From Bacteroidales bacterium (GTDB taxonomy: Bacteria; Bacteroidota; Bacteroidia; Bacteroidales; UBA932), in NCBI GenBank assembly GCA_023227835.1, contig JALOCI010000002.1:95243-159242 (forward strand): a stretch of DNA of 64,000 bases. The letters are read 5' to 3'. Each line of letters opens with the position of its first letter. Position 1 is the stretch's first letter. Made by a program: the position numbers and the translations under genes. Of the stretch, positions 18,931 to 26,170 are shown piece by piece. The notes below the pieces were generated by a model, which saw nothing but the letters and a program-made list of their open reading frames with translations, ran no database searches and was not told where the DNA came from.

Positions 18931-19542
18931 ATGAACAAGCTTTCTCAAATAGGAATAACTGCAGGTGCATTGATAATGATGGCCTCTGCAGGGTCCTGTA
19001 CAAAAAATTTGACTTTCAATGATAGTGAATTAAAGATCATTGGCACAGATTCAACTGCCGGTATAATGCCGTTATTGACTGTGGATGACCCGGCTGACAC
19101 AGCCCTGTTAAATTCTGTATCATCAGATCTCTCTGCTGAAGATATGAAAAGCAGTTATTACGATATTCTTAAATTAAGGATGTTGGCAACAGTCAGAGAC
19201 AGCACGAACGAAGGTGTGGGAATAGCCGCCCCGCAAGTTGGTATCACTAAAAGATTAGTGGCAGTACAAAGACTTGATAAAGCGGGAGAGCCTTTTGAAT
19301 TTTATCCTAATATCCGTCTGGTAAATCTTTCCGTAGAGAAAGCATGGGGCTGGGAAGGATGCCTCTCAGTACCAGGTAAGCGGGATACCGTACTTCGGTC
19401 AAAAAGCGTAGTCATCTCTTACATTGACGAAAAGGAGATGGTGGAGAAAAGGGATACAGTGGAAGGCTTCACAGCCGTTATCTTCCAACATGAGGTTGAC
19501 CATCTTGAAGGGATCCTTTACACCGAGAGAAAGAGGCTCTAA
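18931..19542 (+). CDS. Peptide deformylase with lipoprotein signal sequence
   Basis: 203 aa. All three deformylase motifs are intact: GVGIAAPQVG (95-104), EGCLSVPG with Cys144, and QHEVDHLEG with His187, Glu188 and His191 as metal ligands and catalyst. Ordinary Def starts near its first strand, but here about 45 extra residues precede it, including a hydrophobic stretch and a lipobox SAGSC (Cys23). The protein is therefore predicted to be exported and lipidated, unlike the cytosolic enzyme that removes formyl groups from nascent chains. It probably is not the housekeeping copy. It lies 11 bp after the M64 protease gene and overlaps prmC tail-to-tail by 65 bp. Confidence 0.9.
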   Translation: MNKLSQIGITAGALIMMASAGSCTKNLTFNDSELKIIGTDSTAGIMPLLTVDDPADTALLNSVSSDLSAEDMKSSYYDILKLRMLATVRDSTNEGVGIAAPQVGITKRLVAVQRLDKAGEPFEFYPNIRLVNLSVEKAWGWEGCLSVPGKRDTVLRSKSVVISYIDEKEMVEKRDTVEGFTAVIFQHEVDHLEGILYTERKRL

Positions 19543-20410
19543 CCATTCTTTCCCTTCCGTTAAGGTCTCTTCTCAGCTCTGTATCCGAATAACCTAAGGA
19601 TTCAAGCATCTCAAGCACTTTTTTACCAAAGGCTTCATTGATCTCAAAAAAGAGCATCCCTGAAGCCTTTAGTATTTTCAACCCCATGAGAGCAATTGCC
19701 TTATAGAACTTCAACGGATCATCATCCGGTACAAATAGGGCTATTGATGGCTCATATTCCAGTACATTCCTATGCATCTGATTTTTTTCAGAATATCTTA
19801 CATACGGAGGATTGCTTACCAGAACATCGAGAGAGCCCTCCGGGATGATATCTGTAATTGGATGCTGTCCTAGCAAATCATACTTGAATATTGCAATTCC
19901 GGAATCCTGCCTGAGTATCGTATTACTGTTGAGGCGAGCAACCTCAAGAGCCTTTTCGGAAATATCACACATATATAGCCTCGATCCGGCCAATAATGAT
20001 GCAAGCGACACACCTATGCATCCTGAACCGCAGGCAGCATCAAGGATAGAGCAGCCCGGTCCGCATTTTTCACTTTTCTCTTTTAACTCACATAAAATCC
20101 ACCTCACAAGTTCTTCTGTCTCAGATCTAGGTATAAGTACTCCCTCCTCGACATGAAACAGATTGCCGGCAAACTCGGAAAAACCAAGGATATATTGCAG
20201 GGGGCGGGCCATGGCAAGTTCGTCTGCCGAGTGCAGTAAAACTGAATTTTTTTCGGGAACAATCGTACCAAAAGGCTCTATAATATGCTCATACTGACTT
20301 ATACCGCAGAAGTGTTGCAGAAGCCTCACGGCCATGGCCCGCCTCTCTTCCGGTCCGTATAGTCCGGCAAGCTTTGAGTCGGTTTCGTTTATAAATTCCG
20401 TATAGGTCAT
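19478..20410 (-). CDS. prmC: Peptide chain release factor N5-glutamine methyltransferase
   Basis: 310 aa, slightly long for PrmC. The N-terminal helical domain (1-75) is followed by the AdoMet-binding motif LDAACGSGCIG (123-133) and the catalytic NPPY (200-203), which methylates the GGQ glutamine of RF1/RF2. The expected end is near 'RERMVRAS'; an extra ~17 residues continue through the 3' end of the deformylase gene, giving a 65-bp convergent overlap. Residues 108-115 (LKEKSEKC) are encoded by three perfect-phase heptads related to the GTGAAAA repeat. It lies 6 bp downstream of the metallophosphoesterase gene. Confidence 0.95.
   Translation of the reverse strand: MTYTEFINETDSKLAGLYGPEERRAMAVRLLQHFCGISQYEHIIEPFGTIVPEKNSVLLHSADELAMARPLQYILGFSEFAGNLFHVEEGVLIPRSETEELVRWILCELKEKSEKCGPGCSILDAACGSGCIGVSLASLLAGSRLYMCDISEKALEVARLNSNTILRQDSGIAIFKYDLLGQHPITDIIPEGSLDVLVSNPPYVRYSEKNQMHRNVLEYEPSIALFVPDDDPLKFYKAIALMGLKILKASGMLFFEINEAFGKKVLEMLESLGYSDTELRRDLNGRERMVRASFSRCKGSLQDGQPHVGR
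20067..20087 (-). repeat. Three GTGAAAA-type heptads inside prmC
   Basis: On the minus strand the units are GTTAAAA, GAGAAAA and GTGAAAA in exact 7-bp phase, preceded by GTGA. The first two resemble units of the tract in the serine hydrolase gene at 6031-6101. They fall in the loop joining the N-terminal domain to the methyltransferase fold. Confidence 0.5.
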
Positions 20411-20416
20411 ACTTTT

Positions 20417-22705
20417 CTAGAATAGTGAAACAGCCCACAGATTTCCTCCGAAGTCTGAGACAAAAATCGTCTCTCCCTCTACCACAATATTGCCCAGAAT
20501 CGGAGATCCCAGCTCTATCCTCTTTCTGAACCCTCCGTTAGCAACGTTAACCCCATAAAGAAATCCGTCATTTGCACCAAAATAGACCTTTTCGCCTGCC
20601 AGTGCGCATCCGCTCTCAACCGTCATCTGGAAATCCTTAGTATAAGGGGCTGTGTATATCAGTGCAGGGTTAGTCTTTATATTCCACAACTCTTTGTATG
20701 AGTTGCCCCGGTCAAAGGCAACCACTCCCTTGTCCGCAGTTCCGACTATATAATACTTATCTGTTACAACCGGTCTTGATCTGGTATTGACTGTATAGTT
20801 TATCTTCTGTCTGAGAAGCTCTTTTCCAGAGTGAGGGTCTACCTGAGTTATATATTCGGGAGAGGTGTAGAAAAAATATCCGTCAAAAGAGACCGGAGAG
20901 TTATCTGCAATTCTTGTAACATCATCTTTTTTCTCCCAAAGAAGTTTTCCCGATATTGCATCATTTGCAAAACGACCTGTCCAGTATGCACCTGTAAGCA
21001 GTACCTCTGACCCTGGATCAACAACCGGAGCTGCCACTGTAGAGACACCCCCTTTCCAATCCTTATTTACCCAGACAACCTCTCCGTCAGAGACCCTTAT
21101 TGCTGTAAGTGATGCTCCCTGACCTGCATATACAAAATCACCGTGGGCAACTACTCCCTGATTCAATACCGGATGAATTGTATTCTCCCTGATATCCCTG
21201 AGCCAGATTACCTTTCCCGATTGAGGGTCTATACAATAGACTCTACCGATAACATCACAGGCAATCACATAACCATGGCTATACGCCATATCTCCCCTTA
21301 CCGAATTCTGTGTCTTGACACTCCACTGTAACTCTCCTGTGATTTTGTCAATTCCATGAATTGCACATCTCTCTGCCTTCTCATCATCGGTAGTTGCAAC
21401 CACAACTATCTCGCCCGCAATAAGCGGAGATGTCATAAACTGAGGAGCCCCGAGGTTCACATTCCACTTTATATCTTCGCTAAAAGTTATTGGTTTGAAA
21501 ATCACGGATCCATCAGAGAATTTTACTTTTAACTTCATGTTATCACCATTTATAATAAGTGACAAAACCTTCGCCGAAAGATCTTCACCCCAGCACCACT
21601 CACTCTTCCGTGTAATTTTGAATACCTCTCTCCCAACCAAAACCTCCGCATTTAAAACTTCTGAACCGGTATCATACAATGAAGCAACGACTTTAATACC
21701 TCCCGGGATTTTGAATGCAGTTCCGGTCACATGTTTATCCAGTGCGGAATATTTTAGCGTAGAACTCAGATTACCCTTATCATCAAATGAGATGACCCTG
21801 AAAGATGAAGGAGAGTGATCTATCCCCCCTTTGTTCGGAGACATTGAGCTGTATGTGGAAACTCCGTTCTTGCCTTTATAAAAAAGGTTTGTGTGATAGT
21901 GAGCATACAAATATCCCTTTATGTTGTATTTTTTAAAGTCATCCGGCAAGCTATAGAAATGGTGATTGGCAATTACCACCGGTGTGCCTTCGGGTTGTGC
22001 CTCAATATCCTTTCTCACCCAATTCCATACATCATCAGCAGAATAGGATGGAGATTTGTCACCAAAGGTAACCGGAGTAACAACAAAATGCACATTGTTG
22101 ACATTGAATGAGTAGCAAACGGGGCCGAAATTCTTCTCATAAAACTCCTCGCCATAAGTTCCTGCTATAAGGTCGTGATTACCCATGGTGTAGACAACTC
22201 TTACCCCCATTTTATCACCGGTAATCTCCGCTGCATGGAATCTCATGCCCTTTTCGTAACATATATCTCCGTTAAGCATCAGGAAGGCGACTTTGTGATT
22301 TATTATATACTCTTTCATGCAGTCAATATAATTTCTATAGACGCTCTCCTCTGTGTCACCCACATGTATAAAACCGGAAGGTTGTTTCCCAACCCTTTTT
22401 AACCTGAATTCAAACGATTGAGAGAGTGTGCCGGAGATCCTGATATAAAAAGGGCTTACCTGTTCATAACCCGATGGTGTCGATATGTAAACGAATCTTG
22501 CCCGCGGAGAGGCATCAAAAGAGAACAGGCCTTTGTCTCCGCTCTTATAAATATTAAATCCGTCAGAGACTACTACACCAGAAATTCCGTTCCCTTTTGT
22601 GTCAGTAATTATACCGCTAACCTTTTGCTGGGCAATGGTAATTGATGAACATAATAACATAAGGGAGAGCATTGCTCCTCCTGAAATAAGTCTTAACCTC
22701 TTCAT
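20417..22705 (-). CDS. Exported calcineurin-like metallophosphoesterase fused to a PQQ-like beta-propeller
   Basis: 762 aa with a signal peptide (to ~25, TIAQQ). A carboxypeptidase-regulatory-like sandwich (~27-92) is followed by a metallophosphoesterase domain (~93-300; LNGDICYE, YTMGNHD, IANHHFYS, YAHYHTN). The first metal motif reads GDTEES, lacking the usual DxH histidine, so metal site I may be altered. A beta-sandwich (~310-400) precedes six or more PQQ/BamB-like blades (~410-762, repeated GxxxWxxxL and YCIDPQSGKVIW patterns). The phosphatase half resembles the MetallophosN/C family of Bacteroidota; the propeller fusion suggests binding of a polymer or partner. It is placed in a minus-strand block with ddl and the class A PBP upstream. 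Confidence 0.88.
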   Translation of the reverse strand: MKRLRLISGGAMLSLMLLCSSITIAQQKVSGIITDTKGNGISGVVVSDGFNIYKSGDKGLFSFDASPRARFVYISTPSGYEQVSPFYIRISGTLSQSFEFRLKRVGKQPSGFIHVGDTEESVYRNYIDCMKEYIINHKVAFLMLNGDICYEKGMRFHAAEITGDKMGVRVVYTMGNHDLIAGTYGEEFYEKNFGPVCYSFNVNNVHFVVTPVTFGDKSPSYSADDVWNWVRKDIEAQPEGTPVVIANHHFYSLPDDFKKYNIKGYLYAHYHTNLFYKGKNGVSTYSSMSPNKGGIDHSPSSFRVISFDDKGNLSSTLKYSALDKHVTGTAFKIPGGIKVVASLYDTGSEVLNAEVLVGREVFKITRKSEWCWGEDLSAKVLSLIINGDNMKLKVKFSDGSVIFKPITFSEDIKWNVNLGAPQFMTSPLIAGEIVVVATTDDEKAERCAIHGIDKITGELQWSVKTQNSVRGDMAYSHGYVIACDVIGRVYCIDPQSGKVIWLRDIRENTIHPVLNQGVVAHGDFVYAGQGASLTAIRVSDGEVVWVNKDWKGGVSTVAAPVVDPGSEVLLTGAYWTGRFANDAISGKLLWEKKDDVTRIADNSPVSFDGYFFYTSPEYITQVDPHSGKELLRQKINYTVNTRSRPVVTDKYYIVGTADKGVVAFDRGNSYKELWNIKTNPALIYTAPYTKDFQMTVESGCALAGEKVYFGANDGFLYGVNVANGGFRKRIELGSPILGNIVVEGETIFVSDFGGNLWAVSLF

Positions 22706-22711
22706 AATAAT

Positions 22712-23698
22712 CTATCCTAAAAGATTTGAAAGAAAACTTCTTATAGTCATGCCGGCAGCCTTTATCTCCTGAGGGACCAGGCTCATCTCCGTCATACCCG
22801 GCACTGTGTTGATTTCAAGGAAGAATATCTCCTCCCCCCTGATTATATAATCCATCCTTACAACGCCGCGACATCCCAGATGACGGTATATTTTGTGGCT
22901 TTGAGCAACAATTCTCTCCGACAAAGCTTCCGGAATACCTGCCGGACAAACCTCCTTGCAGGCGCCAAGATACTTTGCCTCATAGTCAAAAAATTCATTT
23001 TTTGAGATAATTTCTGTCACCGGAAGTTTTGAAAGTTTTCCATTAACCTCAAAGACTCCGTTTGTCATCTCTCTTCCCTCAATAAACTCCTCAATCAGAA
23101 CAGAGCTGTCCTCCCTGAAAGCCAGTTCGACAGCTTTCTCAAGATCCTCAACCCTCTTGACCTTGGTTACACCAAAGCTGCTTCCTCCCTCGTTAGGTTT
23201 TACAAAGAGAGGCAAACCCAGTTTTTTGACCACCTCTGCAGGATTCCAGCTATCTCCCCTTCTCAGGAAGTGTTCTCTCGCTAGAGACACACCTGTGTCT
23301 CGTATAAAACACTTGGTCGCATATTTATTGAATGTTATGGCAGAAATGATTGCAGGACAAGTTGTGTGAGGCATCCCCACCATCTCAAGATAAGCCTGCA
23401 ACATGCCGTTCTCTCCCGGAGTACCGTGAATCATTATCAAAGCTATGTCGAAGTTGATTCTGCTCTGCACCCTCGAATCTCCCGCAGGGAGTACAAACGA
23501 GAAATCAGACTTATCAATCGGAACCGTTTTGCCACCTTCAAGCTGTACATTCCACTCACTCCCTTTGAGCAATATTTCATAGACCTCATATTTCTGGCGA
23601 TCTATATTGGCCGCAATATTCTTTCCGCTCATTACCGAAACCTGGGATTCGGATGAGTCACCCCCATAAATCAGGGCAACAACTTTTTTCTTGTTCAT
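22712..23698 (-). CDS. ddl: D-alanine--D-alanine ligase
   Basis: 328 aa ATP-grasp enzyme. The N-terminal GGDSSESQVSVMSG motif, the KPNEGGSSFGVTKV ATP-binding loop, the EEFIEGREMT strand and the C-terminal EINTVPGMT metal-binding motif are all present. It makes the D-Ala-D-Ala dipeptide for peptidoglycan precursors in the cytoplasm. It is 11 bp downstream of the class A PBP gene, forming a cell-wall pair, and 6 bp upstream of the phosphoesterase gene. Confidence 0.97.
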   Translation of the reverse strand: MNKKKVVALIYGGDSSESQVSVMSGKNIAANIDRQKYEVYEILLKGSEWNVQLEGGKTVPIDKSDFSFVLPAGDSRVQSRINFDIALIMIHGTPGENGMLQAYLEMVGMPHTTCPAIISAITFNKYATKCFIRDTGVSLAREHFLRRGDSWNPAEVVKKLGLPLFVKPNEGGSSFGVTKVKRVEDLEKAVELAFREDSSVLIEEFIEGREMTNGVFEVNGKLSKLPVTEIISKNEFFDYEAKYLGACKEVCPAGIPEALSERIVAQSHKIYRHLGCRGVVRMDYIIRGEEIFFLEINTVPGMTEMSLVPQEIKAAGMTIRSFLSNLLG

Positions 23699-23709
23699 TT
23701 GAATTGATC

Positions 23710-26061
23710 TTAGTTAAAGAACGGGTCACTCTCTGTAGATCCGTTCAGCATATCATCATCCGCCCCATTACAGTTCAACCCCTCCGGATATGTGCCTGGA
23801 GCTATAAACAAATCCTTTGTGGAAATCCCTAAAGACGGATCTGCAAGGACTTTTTTCATAAATATACCCCATATCGGCAGAGCCATATTCGAACCTCCGC
23901 CAAGAGCAAGGCCCTCAAAATGGACCTGTCTGTCCTCGGCTCCAACCCATACGCCTGCTGTAAGCTTAGGAACATATCCGATAAACCATCCGTCCGCCTG
24001 GTCATTTGTTGTACCGGTCTTACCTGCGATAGCCCCTTCAGGAATATACTTCCATCTCAGTCTGTTTGCTGTCCCTTCATTAACCACACCCTGCATCAGA
24101 TTGACCATCAGATATGCTGTCTGTTCACTGATTGCCTCACGCTTCTTCGGAGTAAAGTTGGCAAGTACATTTCCGGCTTTGTCCTCAATCCTTAGCACAA
24201 ATATAGGTTCAACGAAAACACCCTTACTCGGGAAGGTATTATATGCCCCGACCATCTCAAAGAGTGTCAGGTCAGCCGGCCCGAGGCATAGAGAGACCAC
24301 CGGGTCGAGGTAACTCTTAATACCCAGTCTGCGGCACATGTCAACCATGGCTGCTGGTCCGAACTGCTTCATAAGATAGGCAGATATGTTGTTGGAACTG
24401 TGAGTGAGCCCCCATTTGAGCGTAACTGTTCTTCCTATGTACTCGGCCTTATCTGTACTCTCCGGCGTATAGGTGGTGTCTCCCACAATAAAAGTCTGAG
24501 GTACATTCACCACTTTGTAGCACGGTGTATAACCCTCCTGCATGGCAAGTGTGTATAAGAAAGGCTTGATTGTAGATCCGACCTGTCTTTTTCCCTGACG
24601 GGCATTGTCGTATTTGAAATAACGGTAGTTCGGACCGCCTATATATGCCTTGACATATCCTGTCTGAGGCTCCATTGCCATGAATGCCGCTCTAAGAATA
24701 GATTTGTAATATTTTATGGAATCATCCGGTGTAAGAGTTGTGTCGATGTAGCCCTTACCTTTCCATGTAAAAAGGCTCATCCTCACCGGTTGCCTGAAAT
24801 TTTGCTTTATCTCCTCTTCCGAGAGACCTGCATCTTTAAGATTACGGTATCGGTCACTCCATCTCCTTGCCTGACTCATGATAGATTCAATAAGGCTTTT
24901 CGGGACATTGTTGGAAAATGGTTTGTTGGTTTTCCATTTAAGCTCCCTATTGAGTGCCAGTTGAAGATCTTTTCCCAGATGTTCCGCGATAGCCTCCTCT
25001 GCATATTGCTGCATCTTGGCATTAACAGTAGTGTATATCTTAAGACCATCTTTATCAAGGTTATATTTTGTACCGTCAGCCCGGAGATTTTTATTCAACC
25101 ACCCATAGAGAGGATCGTTCTTCCACAGAAGTGAATCTGCCCTGTAATCTTCATATTGCTTGTATTTTGATCTTTGAGGCCTGTCTGCATTCATTGTCCT
25201 GCGGAGCATATCCCTGAAATATGCTGAAGCTCCCGCGTTGTGATCCTGCGGATTATAATTCAGTGTTATTGGCAAAGCCTTCAGGGAATCACATGTCTCT
25301 CTGTCAATATAACGATATTTGTGCATCTGGTTCAGCACATGGTTGCGTCTTTCCAGAGAGAGATCCGGATTAATAACAGGATTGTACCTTGTCGGCTTGT
25401 TCACCATTCCCACCAGCAGGGCCCCCTCCTCAATGCTGAGTTGTGACGGGTGCTTGCCGAAAAATGTGCTTGCTGCGGCCCTTATTCCATAAGAGTTACT
25501 TCCGAAGAAGACAGAATTGAGATACATACTGACAATCTCTTTTTTAGTATAATTCCTCTCCAGCTTTACCGCGGTTATCCACTCTTTAAACTTTGATATC
25601 GCCAGGTTGAACGCAGAAGCTCCTGGAATCCTGCTGTCAATCGTATCTCTGGGGAACAGTGTTTTGGCAAGCTGTTGCGATATTGTGCTGCCTCCGCCTC
25701 CGGAACGCCTTTGTCCTAGTATTATTGATTTGACAGCTACCCTGGCAAGACTTCTGAAGTCAATACCGCTGTGGCTGTTAAACCTTGCATCCTCTGTTGC
25801 TATTACGGCATCTATCAATGAGGGAGACATCTCGTCATAGCTTATATACGATCTGTTTTCTATATGAAATGTAGTAAGAATCTCCCCTTCTTCAGATATA
25901 AGCTCGGTTGCAAGATTATTTTTTGGATCCTCAAGTTCTTCAAATGAGGGAATATCCGCAAATATGCCTACCATTAATAATATGAATAATACCAGAACGA
26001 AGGGACTGAAGAGTATTATCCAAAACCATTTCCTTACTTTATCTATTGATTTTTGGTCCAT
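23710..26061 (-). CDS. Class A penicillin-binding protein (PBP1A-type transglycosylase/transpeptidase)
   Basis: 783 aa. A single N-terminal membrane anchor (12-34) is followed by a GT51 transglycosylase domain with catalytic Glu90 in ATEDARF and GGSTISQQLAKTLF. A transpeptidase domain carries STIK (Ser496, Lys499), SSNN and KTGTTND. It polymerises and crosslinks peptidoglycan on the periplasmic face. The end is poor in order (NGADDDMLNGS). It is divergent from topA; the promoter element at 26092-26099 supports the ATG at 26061. Confidence 0.96.
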   Translation of the reverse strand: MDQKSIDKVRKWFWIILFSPFVLVLFILLMVGIFADIPSFEELEDPKNNLATELISEEGEILTTFHIENRSYISYDEMSPSLIDAVIATEDARFNSHSGIDFRSLARVAVKSIILGQRRSGGGGSTISQQLAKTLFPRDTIDSRIPGASAFNLAISKFKEWITAVKLERNYTKKEIVSMYLNSVFFGSNSYGIRAAASTFFGKHPSQLSIEEGALLVGMVNKPTRYNPVINPDLSLERRNHVLNQMHKYRYIDRETCDSLKALPITLNYNPQDHNAGASAYFRDMLRRTMNADRPQRSKYKQYEDYRADSLLWKNDPLYGWLNKNLRADGTKYNLDKDGLKIYTTVNAKMQQYAEEAIAEHLGKDLQLALNRELKWKTNKPFSNNVPKSLIESIMSQARRWSDRYRNLKDAGLSEEEIKQNFRQPVRMSLFTWKGKGYIDTTLTPDDSIKYYKSILRAAFMAMEPQTGYVKAYIGGPNYRYFKYDNARQGKRQVGSTIKPFLYTLAMQEGYTPCYKVVNVPQTFIVGDTTYTPESTDKAEYIGRTVTLKWGLTHSSNNISAYLMKQFGPAAMVDMCRRLGIKSYLDPVVSLCLGPADLTLFEMVGAYNTFPSKGVFVEPIFVLRIEDKAGNVLANFTPKKREAISEQTAYLMVNLMQGVVNEGTANRLRWKYIPEGAIAGKTGTTNDQADGWFIGYVPKLTAGVWVGAEDRQVHFEGLALGGGSNMALPIWGIFMKKVLADPSLGISTKDLFIAPGTYPEGLNCNGADDDMLNGSTESDPFFN

Positions 26062-26091
26062 TGCAAGTTTCTATTATGGTATAATGAACTA

Positions 26092-26099
26092 CAAAAATA
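26092..26099 (-). promoter_or_regulatory. -7 promoter element for the PBP1A-ddl block
   Basis: Minus-strand TATTTTTG fits TAnnTTTG, about 30 bases before the PBP ATG at 26061. Confidence 0.5.
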
Positions 26100-26109
26100 G
26101 GAATAAAAA

Positions 26110-26142
26110 TTTGGATAATACCTTACTTTATTTCTTACTTTG
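26110..26142 (+). promoter_or_regulatory. Promoter for topA
   Basis: A TTTG (26110-26113) resembling the -33 element is followed after 22 bases by TACTTTG (26136-26142), one base short of the TAnnTTTG form. The topA ATG is at 26171. Confidence 0.5.
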
Positions 26143-26170
26143 CAGCCTTGTAGGGTTAATAAAAGAAGAT

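Noticed and set aside
25964..26170. Upstream in-frame extension of topA by 69 codons
   Set aside because: It runs through the promoter and into the opposite PBP gene; the conserved Toprim start is at 26171.
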